Shown: one piece after another, positions 12,847 through 23,283 of the stretch
Layout of the letters: each line of letters opens with the position of its first letter
Position numbering within the stretch: position 1 is the first letter of the stretch
DNA from: Ctena decussata
Lineage: Eukaryota; Mollusca; Bivalvia; Lucinida; Lucinidae
Reading direction: 5' to 3'
DNA length: 64,000 nucleotides
NCBI GenBank assembly: GCA_963989385.1
Contig: OZ022512.1
Coordinates: 31,207,899-31,271,898, forward strand
Position numbers and translations under genes: made by a program
The notes under the pieces: generated by a model
What the model saw: only the letters and a program-made list of their open reading frames with translations
The model's database searches: none
What the model was told of the DNA's origin: nothing

Positions 12847-13280
12847 CCGAAAGACAACTACCCCTATCTTCCCGGCCGCCTTTCCGGAATTTTTGAAGTG
12901 TCAAAAAGTCATCAAAAAGTCACCAAAGTTATTTATTTTATATTCAATATTTAGATTAGAGTCTCTTCTTTTAAATTATGCATCATTTGTTTAGATAGCG
13001 TATACAGAAAGATAGATATTGAATCCCAAAGACAACTACCCCGATCTTCCCGGCTGTCTTCCCGGCTCTTCCCGGAATTTTAAGACTACCAAAAAGTCAT
13101 CAAAAACTCAAAAAAATCTAATTATTTTACATTCCATATTTAAATCAGAGTCTCTTCTTTAAAATGATACCTCATTTGTTTAGATGGCTTATACAGAAAG
13201 ATAGATATTAAATCCGAAAGACAACTACCCCCATCTTCCCGGCTTTTTCTTCCCGGCCTTCCCGGCGATTAGTGCTCGCC

Positions 13281-13593
13281 TTATTTCTGGCATGGCTGAC
13301 TGGCGAAACGGAAAGCAATTTAGACAAACAAAATCACGATTTACAAGATGAAAAATGAACGACATATAAAATGATAAATGGGAGGATGAGCAGAACAATA
13401 TGTAGAATTGATTTATAGCCGAAATTAGATAAGGTAACGCTAAATAATAGGTGAAAAAGCGGTGCATTCCTGTCTCAAGTGGCGATCCAATTTTGTAAAC
13501 ATTGAGTTCGAGCGGGTTTTACGAAATGGAAAACAATATTAATTTAAGCTCATTTATGCTAAGCTCTGCACGGGTGGGCCCGGGATCGCTACA
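13281..13593 (-). repeat. Truncated 3' LTR of the Gypsy element
   Basis: It matches 29289-29601 base for base except for three substitutions. In the element sense it starts with TGTAGCGATCC at 13593. It breaks off at 13281, where six unmatched bases (13275-13280) precede the TAGTG end of the CACTA-ended element. About 1 kb of LTR is missing from the window and may resume to the left of the palindrome. Confidence 0.9.
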
Positions 13594-13607
13594 ATTCCCC
13601 CCTACCT
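13594..13607 (-). promoter_or_regulatory. Polypurine tract of the Gypsy element
   Basis: In the element sense AGGTAGGGGGGAAT directly precedes the TGTAGC start of the 3' LTR. This is the expected position and composition of the plus-strand primer. Confidence 0.85.
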
Positions 13608-13873
13608 CAAGAATTCGGCCCCACGAATAGGTAGGCTGGGAAGTGAACGAAGGTTGCAAACAGGAAAATCAAATTAAATGCCCCAATTAACAGACTTAGG
13701 GCCACGAGGTCAACCCGTTGCAGAGCTGTGCTGAAAAGTGTGTGATAAAACAACCTGACAAATTAATACAGTGAACAAGAAGTAATGCAGAGGACATTGG
13801 AGAAAGGCTTAACCCTCAATTCAAAGCCAACCAAAAGTGGTTAGGCTGGAGAATATAAGATCCTGCCCCTCTA

Positions 13874-13981
13874 CCCAGCAGGCACATGACGTCAAAATGA
13901 CGTCATACTAACGTCGATGCGACGTCATTACTTCGCATCGACGTCAGTACGACGTCATTTCAACGTCATGTGCCTGCTGGG
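13874..13981. mobile_element. 108-bp foldback MITE, CCCAGCAGGCAC family, copy 1
   Basis: CCCAGCAGGCACATGACGTC at the left faces its complement, ending GTGCCTGCTGGG, at the right. The middle is made of repeated TGACGTCA/ACGTC words, so nearly the whole element folds on itself. It has related copies at 51221, 52424 and 57617 in this window. Confidence 0.85.
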
Positions 13982-15098
13982 ATAATCTGCCACTGTACCA
14001 TAGTACACCCATCACATATAAATCAGAAACATTAATTTGAGGCTATTAGAGCAGAATAATGGCATTCTTAAAACAGTTTGTGTGAAAAGACTTAACCACA
14101 ACCTTGGAGAATGCCCACAAACATTTGTCAAGATATTCCTTACTCAGGTAAGTTTGCTATCAACATGCAACAAGTATAACAGTTTTACATTCGAAAGTAA
14201 ACGTTAGAACTGATCAATGTGATAGGTGGCATAAGAATTCAGAGCTCAAAAAGTAATTCCATCACCTAACTATGTCTAAATTCAAAGATATTTTGGGAGT
14301 TTTTCATAAAGAATTGAGCCATCTTTGCCGCATGTAAAAGAAAACAAAACATGGGTTCACCCAGCCTTTAAGAATCACACTTTTGGCATTCTGAGAAACA
14401 AGTTTGCTTCCACCTCAAAATGCCCAAAAGTGAGCTAAAAACCACCACACAAAGGCGATGTGAACAGGCAAACATATATATAGAACAAAGAATTTTTAAG
14501 GTTGTAACACATTCACACTTTTGTATAAGGGTGATTTTAAAAAAAATGAAGTTTTTTTTAATTCAAGCTCAGCTGATAAGCTTAATACTTATTAAGTTTT
14601 GTTTATGCCTAAAATGTGTGTTATATTTATGTAAATCTTGATGCAAAGTTTCATCCAAATTGATACATTAGGTCCGAAGTAATGATACAAAATATACCCA
14701 AATTTGTCCCAAATGAAACGGTTTTTGCGTGACATTTGAAATGTGTCCTTATTTTCAAATGCTTTCCAAAACTTGTATGTTCCATTATATCAAAAACAAA
14801 TGCATGGATGTCAAATACCATTAAGTAACTCAGAGTTTACAATATAATTTGCATGTATTTTGTTCTGTTTACCTGTTCAAAGACAATAAATTATGATAAT
14901 ACCCCTAATAAAAAAATACAGTGAAAATAACTTCTTATGACTTTGCACAAATAATTTTTCTTGTATTATTAGCACTAGATGAATTGCATGTTGTTGATGA
15001 CAAAGTGTAATGTTGTTGGGTAAATTACCAATTGTTTAATAGTTTGAACTCTTTGTAACATTTTAGAAAATAGCTCCTTTAATGTGTTACCCAGATTT

Positions 15099-16288
15099 GT
15101 CCCAAGTGCAACATTCTGTAGTGTTTGATCCACCATACAACCATTTCCTGTATAATATGTTGTTTTGATTTATTTTGAGAAGCAGCAAGTCAAGACAAAA
15201 CCATCTAAAGCAATCCTTATCATGCAGTGATGTAATGGTTTCCAACAGGCTGCCAAAACTGATGTCCCAAGTGCAACACAGTTTTCCATGTTTAATTAGT
15301 GCAATATGATTGCCTAACAATACACTTTACCTCCAATTTTATCATTTATCAGTATTGCTAAAGCATATATATAGACAATTAATGCCTTTCAAATATTGTG
15401 ATAAGCCATTTTTCTGTAAATATTTGAAAATATATGTGTTTTTTTGCTAAATGGAATGTTCAGAAGAGCTTTTTTACAGCATACAAACTTTTAAGGCCAT
15501 TTTTCTTTCCTTTATTTATTACTTATTGAGAGCAGATGTGAAATCTTTCAAAAGTTTTAAGTTAAAATATTTACTTTCGACATAAGCAGTCATTTTTCAA
15601 CCAACCTTCAGGCTTTGCACTTGGGACACAAAAATCTAAAAATGAATAGTATTACTGCAAGAACTATCTTTTTTCCAGGAATTGAACTGATATAAAGTAA
15701 ACATGGTTAGACTTGTAAAACTGACAATAAATGACAGCAAAAAACAGCTATCTAGCATAAATTTTTTTCTTTGTATATCTTATTAAGGTGCTAAAAGGTA
15801 TACAACTATCATTTTGTTTTGAACTTATATGTGTCTGCTTAGGTTCTAATGTTTAACGTAACTGACTGTTGTAATAAATTATCTCAGTATATGAAATTGG
15901 TGTAGAACTTTCAATAATAGAAGAGAAAACACCTGGCTGATTTTGTCCCAAGTGCAACATTTCTCTGTACATTTGTAAATCTGATTAAACTTCATTAGAA
16001 ACCTCTTTTCTTTAATTCAAAATGATTAAAACTGTTTTGTCTTGATTTTAACTTATGAAACACTGGCTTATATTAAGCATAATGTCCTGTAGCATAAATA
16101 TTTTTATCCATACTGGAAAATTCATACTTTTTGTTGAAAGAAATCTTTTATTTTTGTTATTTTTATGTTCAGAGCTCATAGTTTTGCATGTTGATAGTTA
16201 TCTGAAATATTATGGCACAGCAAGTGCTAAAATAAGCAATATCCTGACTTATTAGGAGAAACTAACTGTTTTTGTCCCAAGTGCAACA
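15099..16288 (+). repeat. Dispersed motif GTCCCAAGTGCAACA, five occurrences
   Basis: The motif is exact at 15099-15113, 15264-15278, 15945-15959 and 16274-16288. It occurs reversed as TTTGCACTTGGGACA near 15614-15628, and a weaker form lies at about 14704. Two copies share the longer context TGTCCCAAGTGCAACACAG. The spacing is uneven (165, 681 and 329 bp between forward copies) and the flanking DNA is not otherwise alike. Confidence 0.8.
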
Positions 16289-16946
16289 CAGTTTTTGACC
16301 ACTTTTATAGACCCACTACAACATGAAATAATGCTTTGACTGAAAAGAAATTTATAGGGTGTTTCAAGAATGCATTGAATTTTGATAAGAAATAATTTAT
16401 GAATAAATATTTGAGAAATTTAAGTGAATTTAAAAACTTATGTAGGTAAAGAAAGCAATTTCAGTGTCAAATTATCAAAAAAATTGGCGAAAAAAATTTA
16501 TTCACAGAAAGTATTCAAATCAGTGGCATAGAATCATGTCTTGATATATGTCTTGTCAAACTATACCAAAATATTTACTTAGAAATGGCCAAAACAAGTA
16601 TGGCACTTCTCATATGGGATCTATACCATGTTTTGAAAATACAACAAATATTCTCTGAAACATAGAAATCACAAAAATTTGGATGCTTTCATACAGTATT
16701 TAATGTTAATTTCTGACACTTTGACATCCTAGGAAGAAAGTGACATGGAAATAATTTAACTCAAAGGTAATCTAATTTTCGACCTCTATGTCACACTTTG
16801 ACTTCATTTTTTTGAAAATCACCCATAAATAGGAACATACTGACTTAACGAATAAACATTTCTCATAGAATTACATAGGAAGTAATGAATATGCTTCCCT
16901 AAAAATCCATAAACAGAAATGGACCCTTAGTGTACAAGTTTACTTC

Positions 16947-16968
16947 TTTTTTTTTTTTTTTTTTTTTT
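16947..16968 (-). repeat. Poly(T)/poly(A) tract
   Basis: This is a run of 22 T on the plus strand, so poly(A) in the sense of the retrotransposon. Similar runs lie at 18449-18471 and 21025-21061. Confidence 0.9.
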
Positions 16969-18448
16969 CCTAAACAGACGAAGACAACCCATGTACATGT
17001 CATACCACAGGAAAAGAAGAGAGAGCCAGCTAGTCTCTATAGATAGAACCTAAGAGTGTTTCTGTACCAGACTTTATCCTGAGGTAAGAAATGTGTCAGG
17101 GCTGAATGGCCAGCTCATACAGATCACTGGAATATTTTTTTAATATGTCCCAGTCATCTGCAAGGAGGCTTAATCAAATCCACACTCTATGAAACAGCAA
17201 TTTAGTACATGAAAATTTCATTAACTCAACTATCATATAGTCATTTACAATACCAATTAGTTACACAGTCCATGTGAAAGATCCAAGTTGATTAAGTATA
17301 CAAGTAAGTAATGGGAACACCTCAGACACAGGCACATTGATTTATGCAATACAAAAAAACATGTATCTGCTGGTGCCAGTATTTGAGTTGTCTCCCTTTG
17401 ATCATGAAACCACCTGGACTGTGCCTCATCAGAACTTGTCATATTGTATAGACAAGCACCGACCATTAATCTGCATATAATTTTAATATAGGTCTGACAG
17501 TATACGCACAGTATCGTACATATGAGCAATCTACAATTATCCATGCTTTCTCTCATCCTAACACAAACGCAACATTCCAATTCTATGTCAGTCGATGCGG
17601 TTTATATATAGGAAAACAGAAGCTTAAGCTAACACACCAAGTCTGAAATAAAATGGTCTTAGGTCAGGTAGGTAACGTAGATCCTGGTGTGACAGAATAA
17701 CCATCTGGATTCACAAAACAACTGAATTATGTATGTAATTGATGGTCATAAAATATCTTTTAAACCTACTCATCTGAACTCACTCACAGACAAGAGCATA
17801 CCCATATATATATGAATTTGTAAGTAGATCACCTTCGTAACAATGGCGATATTCATTCTACACAATCCAACTACTCCAGTTTGGTACTGAAAGGTGATCC
17901 ACTCACAAATTTATTAATTCACATACTCAGCCAGACGGAACACTATATTCAAAAACAGCATGGTAAGACCTATACTCATTGAGAAAATTCTGAAAGTTAA
18001 CATTGACCGCTAAATAAACTGGTATACCGCAATGACCCCAAATGCTGGGACACCAGAACATGAACCATCAATGGATACCCAGGTCAGGCGGTTCTTAAGG
18101 ATCACTCTGATCAGGGTCTACACTGATAGTACATGTACATAACATTTTTACTGGAAAATAAAATTAATTTTCAATGGAGTCCAAGCATGTAGAGTAATTA
18201 CGGTTATACAGAGCAACACCACTCACCATAGAACATAGCAAAACACATGTATATAATATCAGGACAAACATTTGAATGTCAGCCTGGTATTACACACAAG
18301 TGTATTAGAAGAATTTGAGCAATAGTATGTTAATATACGTGTATCATAAGTTCATATGTGAGATAATATAATCTTTTGAAAGAATTAATTGGTGAGTAGA
18401 ATTAATGTTCAATAAGCGGTCCACAATATAATCTCATGAAATAAATGA

Positions 18449-18471
18449 TTTTTTTTTTTTTTTTTTTTTTT
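18449..18471 (-). repeat. Poly(T)/poly(A) tract downstream of the third ORF
   Basis: This run of 23 T lies about 345 bp past the stop of the third ORF in its sense. Together with the splice acceptor at 20652 it could mark the 3' end of a reverse-transcribed message, but a simple-sequence run is an equal possibility. Confidence 0.6.
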
Positions 18472-18815
18472 ACAACAACATCAAAGAAGTTAAGAGGATG
18501 ATCCCTCATTGGTACTCAGAACCTCCATAAATCCACAGGGAGAGTCAAACTCTTCAACCGGGGAAATACTTTCAACAAAATGGACGTTCCCCATCCTCAT
18601 GAGAAGTGCACATATTAATATTTCCTACTCTGGGTAGTCTGAAACAGACGTTCCCGAATTATCTCATGGAGTCCCTCAAGGTTGTAGAATTTCACCTCCG
18701 CGAGCAACTCCAGGAGATACCGCTTCTCATGAGGAAGGGTACTTACATCCAGATGTCCCCCATTGCGTAAATAATTTAAGATAAAACGAAAATGTGAAGG
18801 GTCCCGGTCAAAGAG

Positions 18816-20651
18816 TTAAAACCTTCCCTGGGGACGCATAGGGGAGTCCTTCCTCAACAGTTTTACAAATATTGAGTCAGGGTCAGCCCTAAGCGTCACC
18901 TTGGATGAATGAAAGTTCTGACCTCCAATGAAGAGAATCACTCTTGATTCCTGGATCTCCTGCATGGTCTGAAAGGCTTTGTAAGCAGCCGCCTCAACAT
19001 AAGGGTCTGGTTTGGCCTCCTGTCTTTCCTTCGGCTGAGTTGCTCCAGGATAAGCGAATTTCGTATTGAACCGCAGAAGATTATGATAAAGATTTTCATC
19101 ATAATGAGAATTTATTAGGATCATTTCCTCCTCTGTAAATGTAGATTCTATCTTATCACCATTCAAACTTAAGGTGTCTGTGTTTAAATCGGTATTTTCT
19201 TCATTTATACCACTGTTCTTTATACTTATAATATCATTTATTTCTGCCCCACTTGTGGATTTGATTTGTACTAATTCTGGCTGCTCCCCACTTCCATCTT
19301 CACTGTCATTTAGCTTATTTTCAATTTCATTTTGTCCTTCACTTTTTCCTTCTGTGTTTTTCACTTTATTTATACTTAATTTCTGCCCGTTAGATTGCTT
19401 TTCACATTTTTCCTCTATGTCCTTTGCTTTATTGTCACTTGCTTCAAACCTTTCATTTTGTCCTTTACTTTTTCCTTCTGTGTTTTTCACTTTATTTTCA
19501 CTTAATTTCAGCCCGTCAGTTTGTTTTTCACATTTTTCCTCTATGTCCTTTGCTTTATTGTCATTTGCTTCAAACCTTTCATTTTGTCCTTCACTTTTTC
19601 CTTCTGTGTTTTTCACTTAATTTATACTTAATTTCTGCCCGTTAGATTGTTTTTCACATTTTTCCTCTATGTCCTTTGCTTTATTGTCACTTGCTTCAAA
19701 CCTTTTATTTTGTCCTTCACTTTTTCGTTCTGTGTTTTTCACTTTATTTTCACTTATTTTCAGCTTTTCTGATTCTTTTCCATCTTTTCCCTCACTGTCT
19801 TTCCTCTTATTTTCACTCTTCTTTTTACTGACTGAAACAGTTTTTGTTCTTTTTCTGTTAGTTTGGTTGCTACATGAACTCTCTTTACTGTCCGTACCCT
19901 TTTTTTCATTGTCTTCTTTCGCATTCCTTACGTTCTGTTTTGACTTGTCTGACATTTTACTTTGTTCCCCCATATTCTTATCAACTTTTATTACTACACT
20001 TTTAGGCATAGATGCATTTGGAAAATCTTTAACCTCCTCCCACTCATCATCTGAAGATTCACTGTCGGATAAGCTGCTTATTTTTGTAGGTGGGGGAAAG
20101 GATACACCTTTCCAGCTGGGATCCGACGGAGCGAATCGCTCCTCCACCGGCTCACAGATCTGTATATCCGGATCTGTGTAACCGTCAAAATCATCCGTAA
20201 GGGGTGGGATAGTCTCTGTTGCTGGAGGAGGCTGGGTTTCTGTCTTAGCTCTCTTTGGAGGTGGGGGTGGAGCCTGAACAGGTGACATAGCCCTTCTGCG
20301 TGGAGGGTAGTCCGGATACAACCCTTCCAGCGGCGACCTTCTTGGTAAGGGGCTGATTGGTTGAGGTGGGGGCTGAAGGCATTCCTCCCAAAGGTTGGGC
20401 ATCCTGTACCTCATGTATTCGTCATACATAGCCTGAGCCCTATCTCCTCTAGCACCAGAGTCTCTGTGGAATGGCACCATGTCCCGTTTGGTCCCAGAGC
20501 ACTTTGCATGGGCACCATTCCTCATCTGCACCCTGTGACACACTCCACATTTGAACCCAAACCCACTGTGCTGTTCTTCTATATGTCTTGTTACATCAAA
20601 TCTTTGGCGGAAATATTGGTCTGTACAAATAAGGCATAAGAATCTAGAATC
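18816..20651 (-). pseudogene. Third ORF of the Gypsy element: C2H2 zinc finger, proline-rich and 42-residue-repeat protein with one nonsense codon
   Basis: The frame is open from a splice-acceptor-like site at 20652 to a TAA at 19617-19619, then continues in the same frame to 18816. The stop is a single A-to-T change: the other repeat copies have AAA (Lys) at this codon. Order in the protein: a C2H2 finger (CX2C-X13-HX4H), a second Cys/His cluster (CX2C-X9-HX2C), a proline-rich basic segment, an acidic segment, then Lys/Glu-rich 42-residue repeats. The last ~150 residues are not repeated and end with a segment rich in basic residues. It lies downstream of integrase, where env genes sit in retrovirus-like elements, but I see no signal peptide or membrane segment. 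A nucleic-acid-binding role is inferred from the fingers. It could instead be a captured host gene. Confidence 0.65.
19327..19742 (-). repeat. 126-bp coding tandem repeat (about 3.3 units of 42 codons)
   Basis: Units begin with VKNTEGKSEGQNERFEA or close variants and end with GQKLSINK or GLKLSENK. Three units are full and the fourth is cut short. The repeats are charged, with many Lys and Glu, and are likely to form coiled coil or extended structure. Confidence 0.9.
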
Positions 20652-20665
20652 CTGCAAATATAACG
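20652..20665 (-). promoter_or_regulatory. Candidate 3' splice site for the third ORF
   Basis: On the minus strand TATATTTGCAG is followed at 20651 by GATTCTAG, which opens the zinc-finger frame. A spliced subgenomic message would explain how an ORF this far from the LTR is expressed. The matching donor was not identified. Confidence 0.5.
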
Positions 20666-21433
20666 CAACAACGTGTAAGACCATTGCAGAAGCTTAAATT
20701 TGATGACAGTTTACATAGTGTGTGTGTAAACTTCTTGACCAAGGACAGCCTTTAGGTTATCTCATCCTAAGAGCCATAGCATGGTAGTAAGCTCATGAAT
20801 GAGACTAAACCAGACTGAGCTCACAAGTAATTATTTTAGGCACAGAATAACGTAAATTTGAGGCACAGTGCCTGGCATTCAGCTCTAACAGACTTCCTAA
20901 ACTGTCAAAGTAACAGCTTTGGGCTTAACAGACAGCATAAACAGCGAGGCTTGAAGTTATAAACACAAACTAGTAGTATAACTGTCATAACCCAACGACA
21001 ATTTCATGCCTGGTAGATTAACCATTTTTTTTTTTTATTTTTTTTTTTATTTTTTTTTTTAGCAGCTGGAGGAACCCCACCAAGACCTCCTGTACCTAGA
21101 TTTGGTGACAGACACAAAGGCGGCATATCTTTGCCTTAAGGTATGGTACATTATAACAAATGTCACGACAATAGGTAATATCAGATTCCAAAGGAACCAT
21201 GATTAAAAATGCAGAAAGCTCTGTTTTGTCTTGTTTGACATTCTGGTATTTTAGCAGACTCTTAATACTTTAATGATGAACAGTTCAAGAAGTCAGATTT
21301 ATAAAACATGCAGTCTTTGAGATGATGACAAAATACAGGCATGATCTTATCGATAAATTAAACAGATCAGATATTTTAGACCCATGGAGATCAGTGGGGC
21401 CGACATTCCGATTGGCAAGTAATCTTAATACAT

Positions 21434-21598
21434 ACTGGCAAACAGCCATATTACAGACTGGCGAACAGTCATATTACAGACTGGCAAACAGCCATATTCT
21501 ACATACTGTAAAGCAACCTTATACAGTGTGGCAAGAAGCTTTACCATACAGACTGGTGAACAGCCATACTGTAGACTACTGCACTACATACTGGTGAT
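21434..21598 (+). repeat. Short tandem repeat, about 25-bp period
   Basis: ACTGGCAAACAGCCATATTA and variants recur about six times, each ending in a short TACAG or TACAT word. The stretch lies between the integrase and third-ORF regions of the Gypsy element. No gene is seen in 20700-21939. Confidence 0.75.
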
Positions 21599-21939
21599 GA
21601 AACATACTGAATTTACATGCAAGTAATCAGCCTTACAACATAAAGAGTTCTTTGCTTTAATTTGTTTCATAATAATACTGTTTCAGGAACCATGGTAGTC
21701 AGAAGAGACAGTGGAGTGCAAACTGGTAGAGACGTACTGGAAGCTGAAAATCATCATCATAACAGTTTGTATATTTTGGCGTACTACTCCCACTAATAAT
21801 CATACACACATATATATATATATTTTTTTTGTTGTTTAAACGAAGAAAAACCTTAATTTATGAGAATATGGTGGCGCTATTTCTCTCTCAGAATTTTTTT
21901 TTTAGAGATGCAGCTACTGCCTTGACAGCTTAATTTACA

Positions 21940-23283
21940 TTACTGGTGAAACCAAGTAGGTTTGTTCTCTCCCTCATATCTCTTTAAACGATCATAGTGT
22001 ACCACCTTGGATTTTCCCCTGGGTGATTCCTGAATCTTGTACAGTACCTCATTGAGTTTTTGGGTAATAACGTATGGTCCCTTCCAAGGTCTCTGAAACT
22101 TAAGACTAATGCCTTGCTTTCTGACAGGATTGTGAAACCATACACAGTCCCCAACAGAAAGCTCGACAAAATTTGTTCTTTTGTCATAATAATTTTTCAT
22201 TCCTTTGCTGGATGTTTGCATATGTCTGCGAGCAAAGTCATGTATCCTGACCAACTGATTTTCTAACTGATATGCATATTCACTTTCACATGTACTGATT
22301 CTCGTTTCAGGGATACCCAAGGCTAAATCTATGGGTAGCCTAATTTCCCTTCCAAGCATCATTGCGCAAGGTGTGCACTTAGTGGTGTCATGAATCGAAG
22401 ACCGATAGGCCATCATGAGTAAGGGTACGTACCGGTCCCAGTCTTTTTGATTCTGGGCTACATATGCAGACAACATTGCCTGCACACTACGACAAGCTCG
22501 CTCGACCATTCCATCAGATTGAGGCCTACCTGGTGTTGTACGTGTCTTCTGTATACCTAGCAAATTACATACTTCTTGAAACACAGACGACTCAAAATTT
22601 GATCCCTGATCACTATGCAGTATTGTTGGTACTCCAAACACTGAGATAAACCTTTCTATAAGTTTGGTGGCTATAGTCTTGGCATCTATGGTAACTAAAG
22701 GTATAGCATCGAGCCATTTCGTGAAGTAACATGATACTAGAAGTAAATACCTTGCCTTATTAATGTGTGTACTTGGTAGAGGACCCATAATGTCTATTGC
22801 AACCCTTTCTAAAGGGTAGCCTACATTGTACTGTCTCATTGGTGCCTTGGCTTTCCTGTACGGCTGTTTTCTTGAAGCACAGATATCACATACCCTGCAC
22901 CAATGCTCTATGTCTTCTTTATAACGGAACCAATAAAATCTCTGCCTAACTTTACCAAAAGTCTTTTGCTGACCCAAATGGCCTGCTGTAACTGTCTCAT
23001 GAAGTAACACAAAAGCAGTCCTACGGAGACTAGTAGGTAGAATAACCTGATTTATTACCTCCCCTGATTTATCGTAATTTTCACCTTTCCTGTAGACTAT
23101 ATTGTCTATCATCAGTAAGGAATCCCATTGCCCCCAGTAAGTTTTAAGTTCTGCCCCATATTGGGCAACGTCGCTCCAGGCTGGTTTCTTACCTGCCATT
23201 TTCCAGTTTCGGACCAGGTTCAATATTGTATCTTTCTCCTGCTCAACTCTTATGTTTTCCAGGGTCATGCAATCAATGTCCAC
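21940..23283 (-). CDS. Gypsy integrase (C-terminal part of Pol, in a -1 frame relative to RT)
   Basis: The enzyme inserts the retrotransposon DNA copy into the host genome. Residue numbers count from the GTG at 23283. The zinc-binding HHCC module uses H95, H102, C132 and C135. The DDE core has D164 (AIDIMGP), D225 (SDQGSNF) and E261 (GMVERA), with exactly 35 residues between the second D and the E, as in retroviral integrases. A GPY/F-type segment (GPYVITQKL) follows near residue 400, and there is no obvious chromodomain. The frame is open upstream to a TGA about 40 bases before the GTG. Integrase is normally continuous with RT-RNase H, so the separate frame most likely reflects a 1-bp indel or, less likely, a second recoding event. 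The GTG is only the frame limit and not a credible start. Confidence 0.92.
   Translation of the reverse strand: MDIDCMTLENIRVEQEKDTILNLVRNWKMAGKKPAWSDVAQYGAELKTYWGQWDSLLMIDNIVYRKGENYDKSGEVINQVILPTSLRRTAFVLLHETVTAGHLGQQKTFGKVRQRFYWFRYKEDIEHWCRVCDICASRKQPYRKAKAPMRQYNVGYPLERVAIDIMGPLPSTHINKARYLLLVSCYFTKWLDAIPLVTIDAKTIATKLIERFISVFGVPTILHSDQGSNFESSVFQEVCNLLGIQKTRTTPGRPQSDGMVERACRSVQAMLSAYVAQNQKDWDRYVPLLMMAYRSSIHDTTKCTPCAMMLGREIRLPIDLALGIPETRISTCESEYAYQLENQLVRIHDFARRHMQTSSKGMKNYYDKRTNFVELSVGDCVWFHNPVRKQGISLKFQRPWKGPYVITQKLNEVLYKIQESPRGKSKVVHYDRLKRYEGENKPTWFHQ

Larger units (their letters stand above)
6185..13274 (+). mobile_element. CACTA-ended non-autonomous element, right copy, complete (about 7.1 kb)
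   Basis: The element opens with CACTAATCGCCGGG at 6185 and closes with CCCGGCGATTAGTG at 13274. The terminal inverted repeat continues into a shared GGGAAG-rich stretch and a GGGGTAGTTGTCTTTCGG motif, about 65 bp in all. Next to the ends lie arrays of a 180-190 bp subterminal repeat, about six units on the left and three on the right. Subterminal arrays are usual for CACTA elements. It contains a nested element at 10786-12846 and an 828-bp internal duplication. The right end abuts a truncated Gypsy LTR after six unmatched bases, so the element inserted into, or recombined with, that LTR. No transposase-like ORF is present. The EnSpm assignment rests on the ends only. Confidence 0.75.
13982..18448 (-). 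other. Non-coding 3' region of the Gypsy element
   Basis: This AT-rich stretch lies between the third ORF and the polypurine tract. No frame looks like a gene; the longest (17257-17580) resembles nothing I know. It contains five copies of GTCCCAAGTGCAACA or close forms (15099-16288), a 22-T run at 16947-16968 and the MITE at 13874. It is far longer than the usual interval between pol and the 3' LTR. It may therefore include captured or nested sequence that I cannot delimit. Confidence 0.5.

Noticed and set aside
1..13274. The palindrome as a sequencing or assembly fold-back artefact
   Set aside because: The center falls exactly between two element ends, and the arms differ by an 828-bp duplication, a microsatellite length and small indels. 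A fold-back read would give identical arms and a random center. Long reads are still needed for proof.
19174..20181. Plus-strand frames full of Phe, Ser, Leu and Cys opposite the third ORF
   Set aside because: They are antisense shadows of the Lys/Glu-rich repeats on the minus strand.
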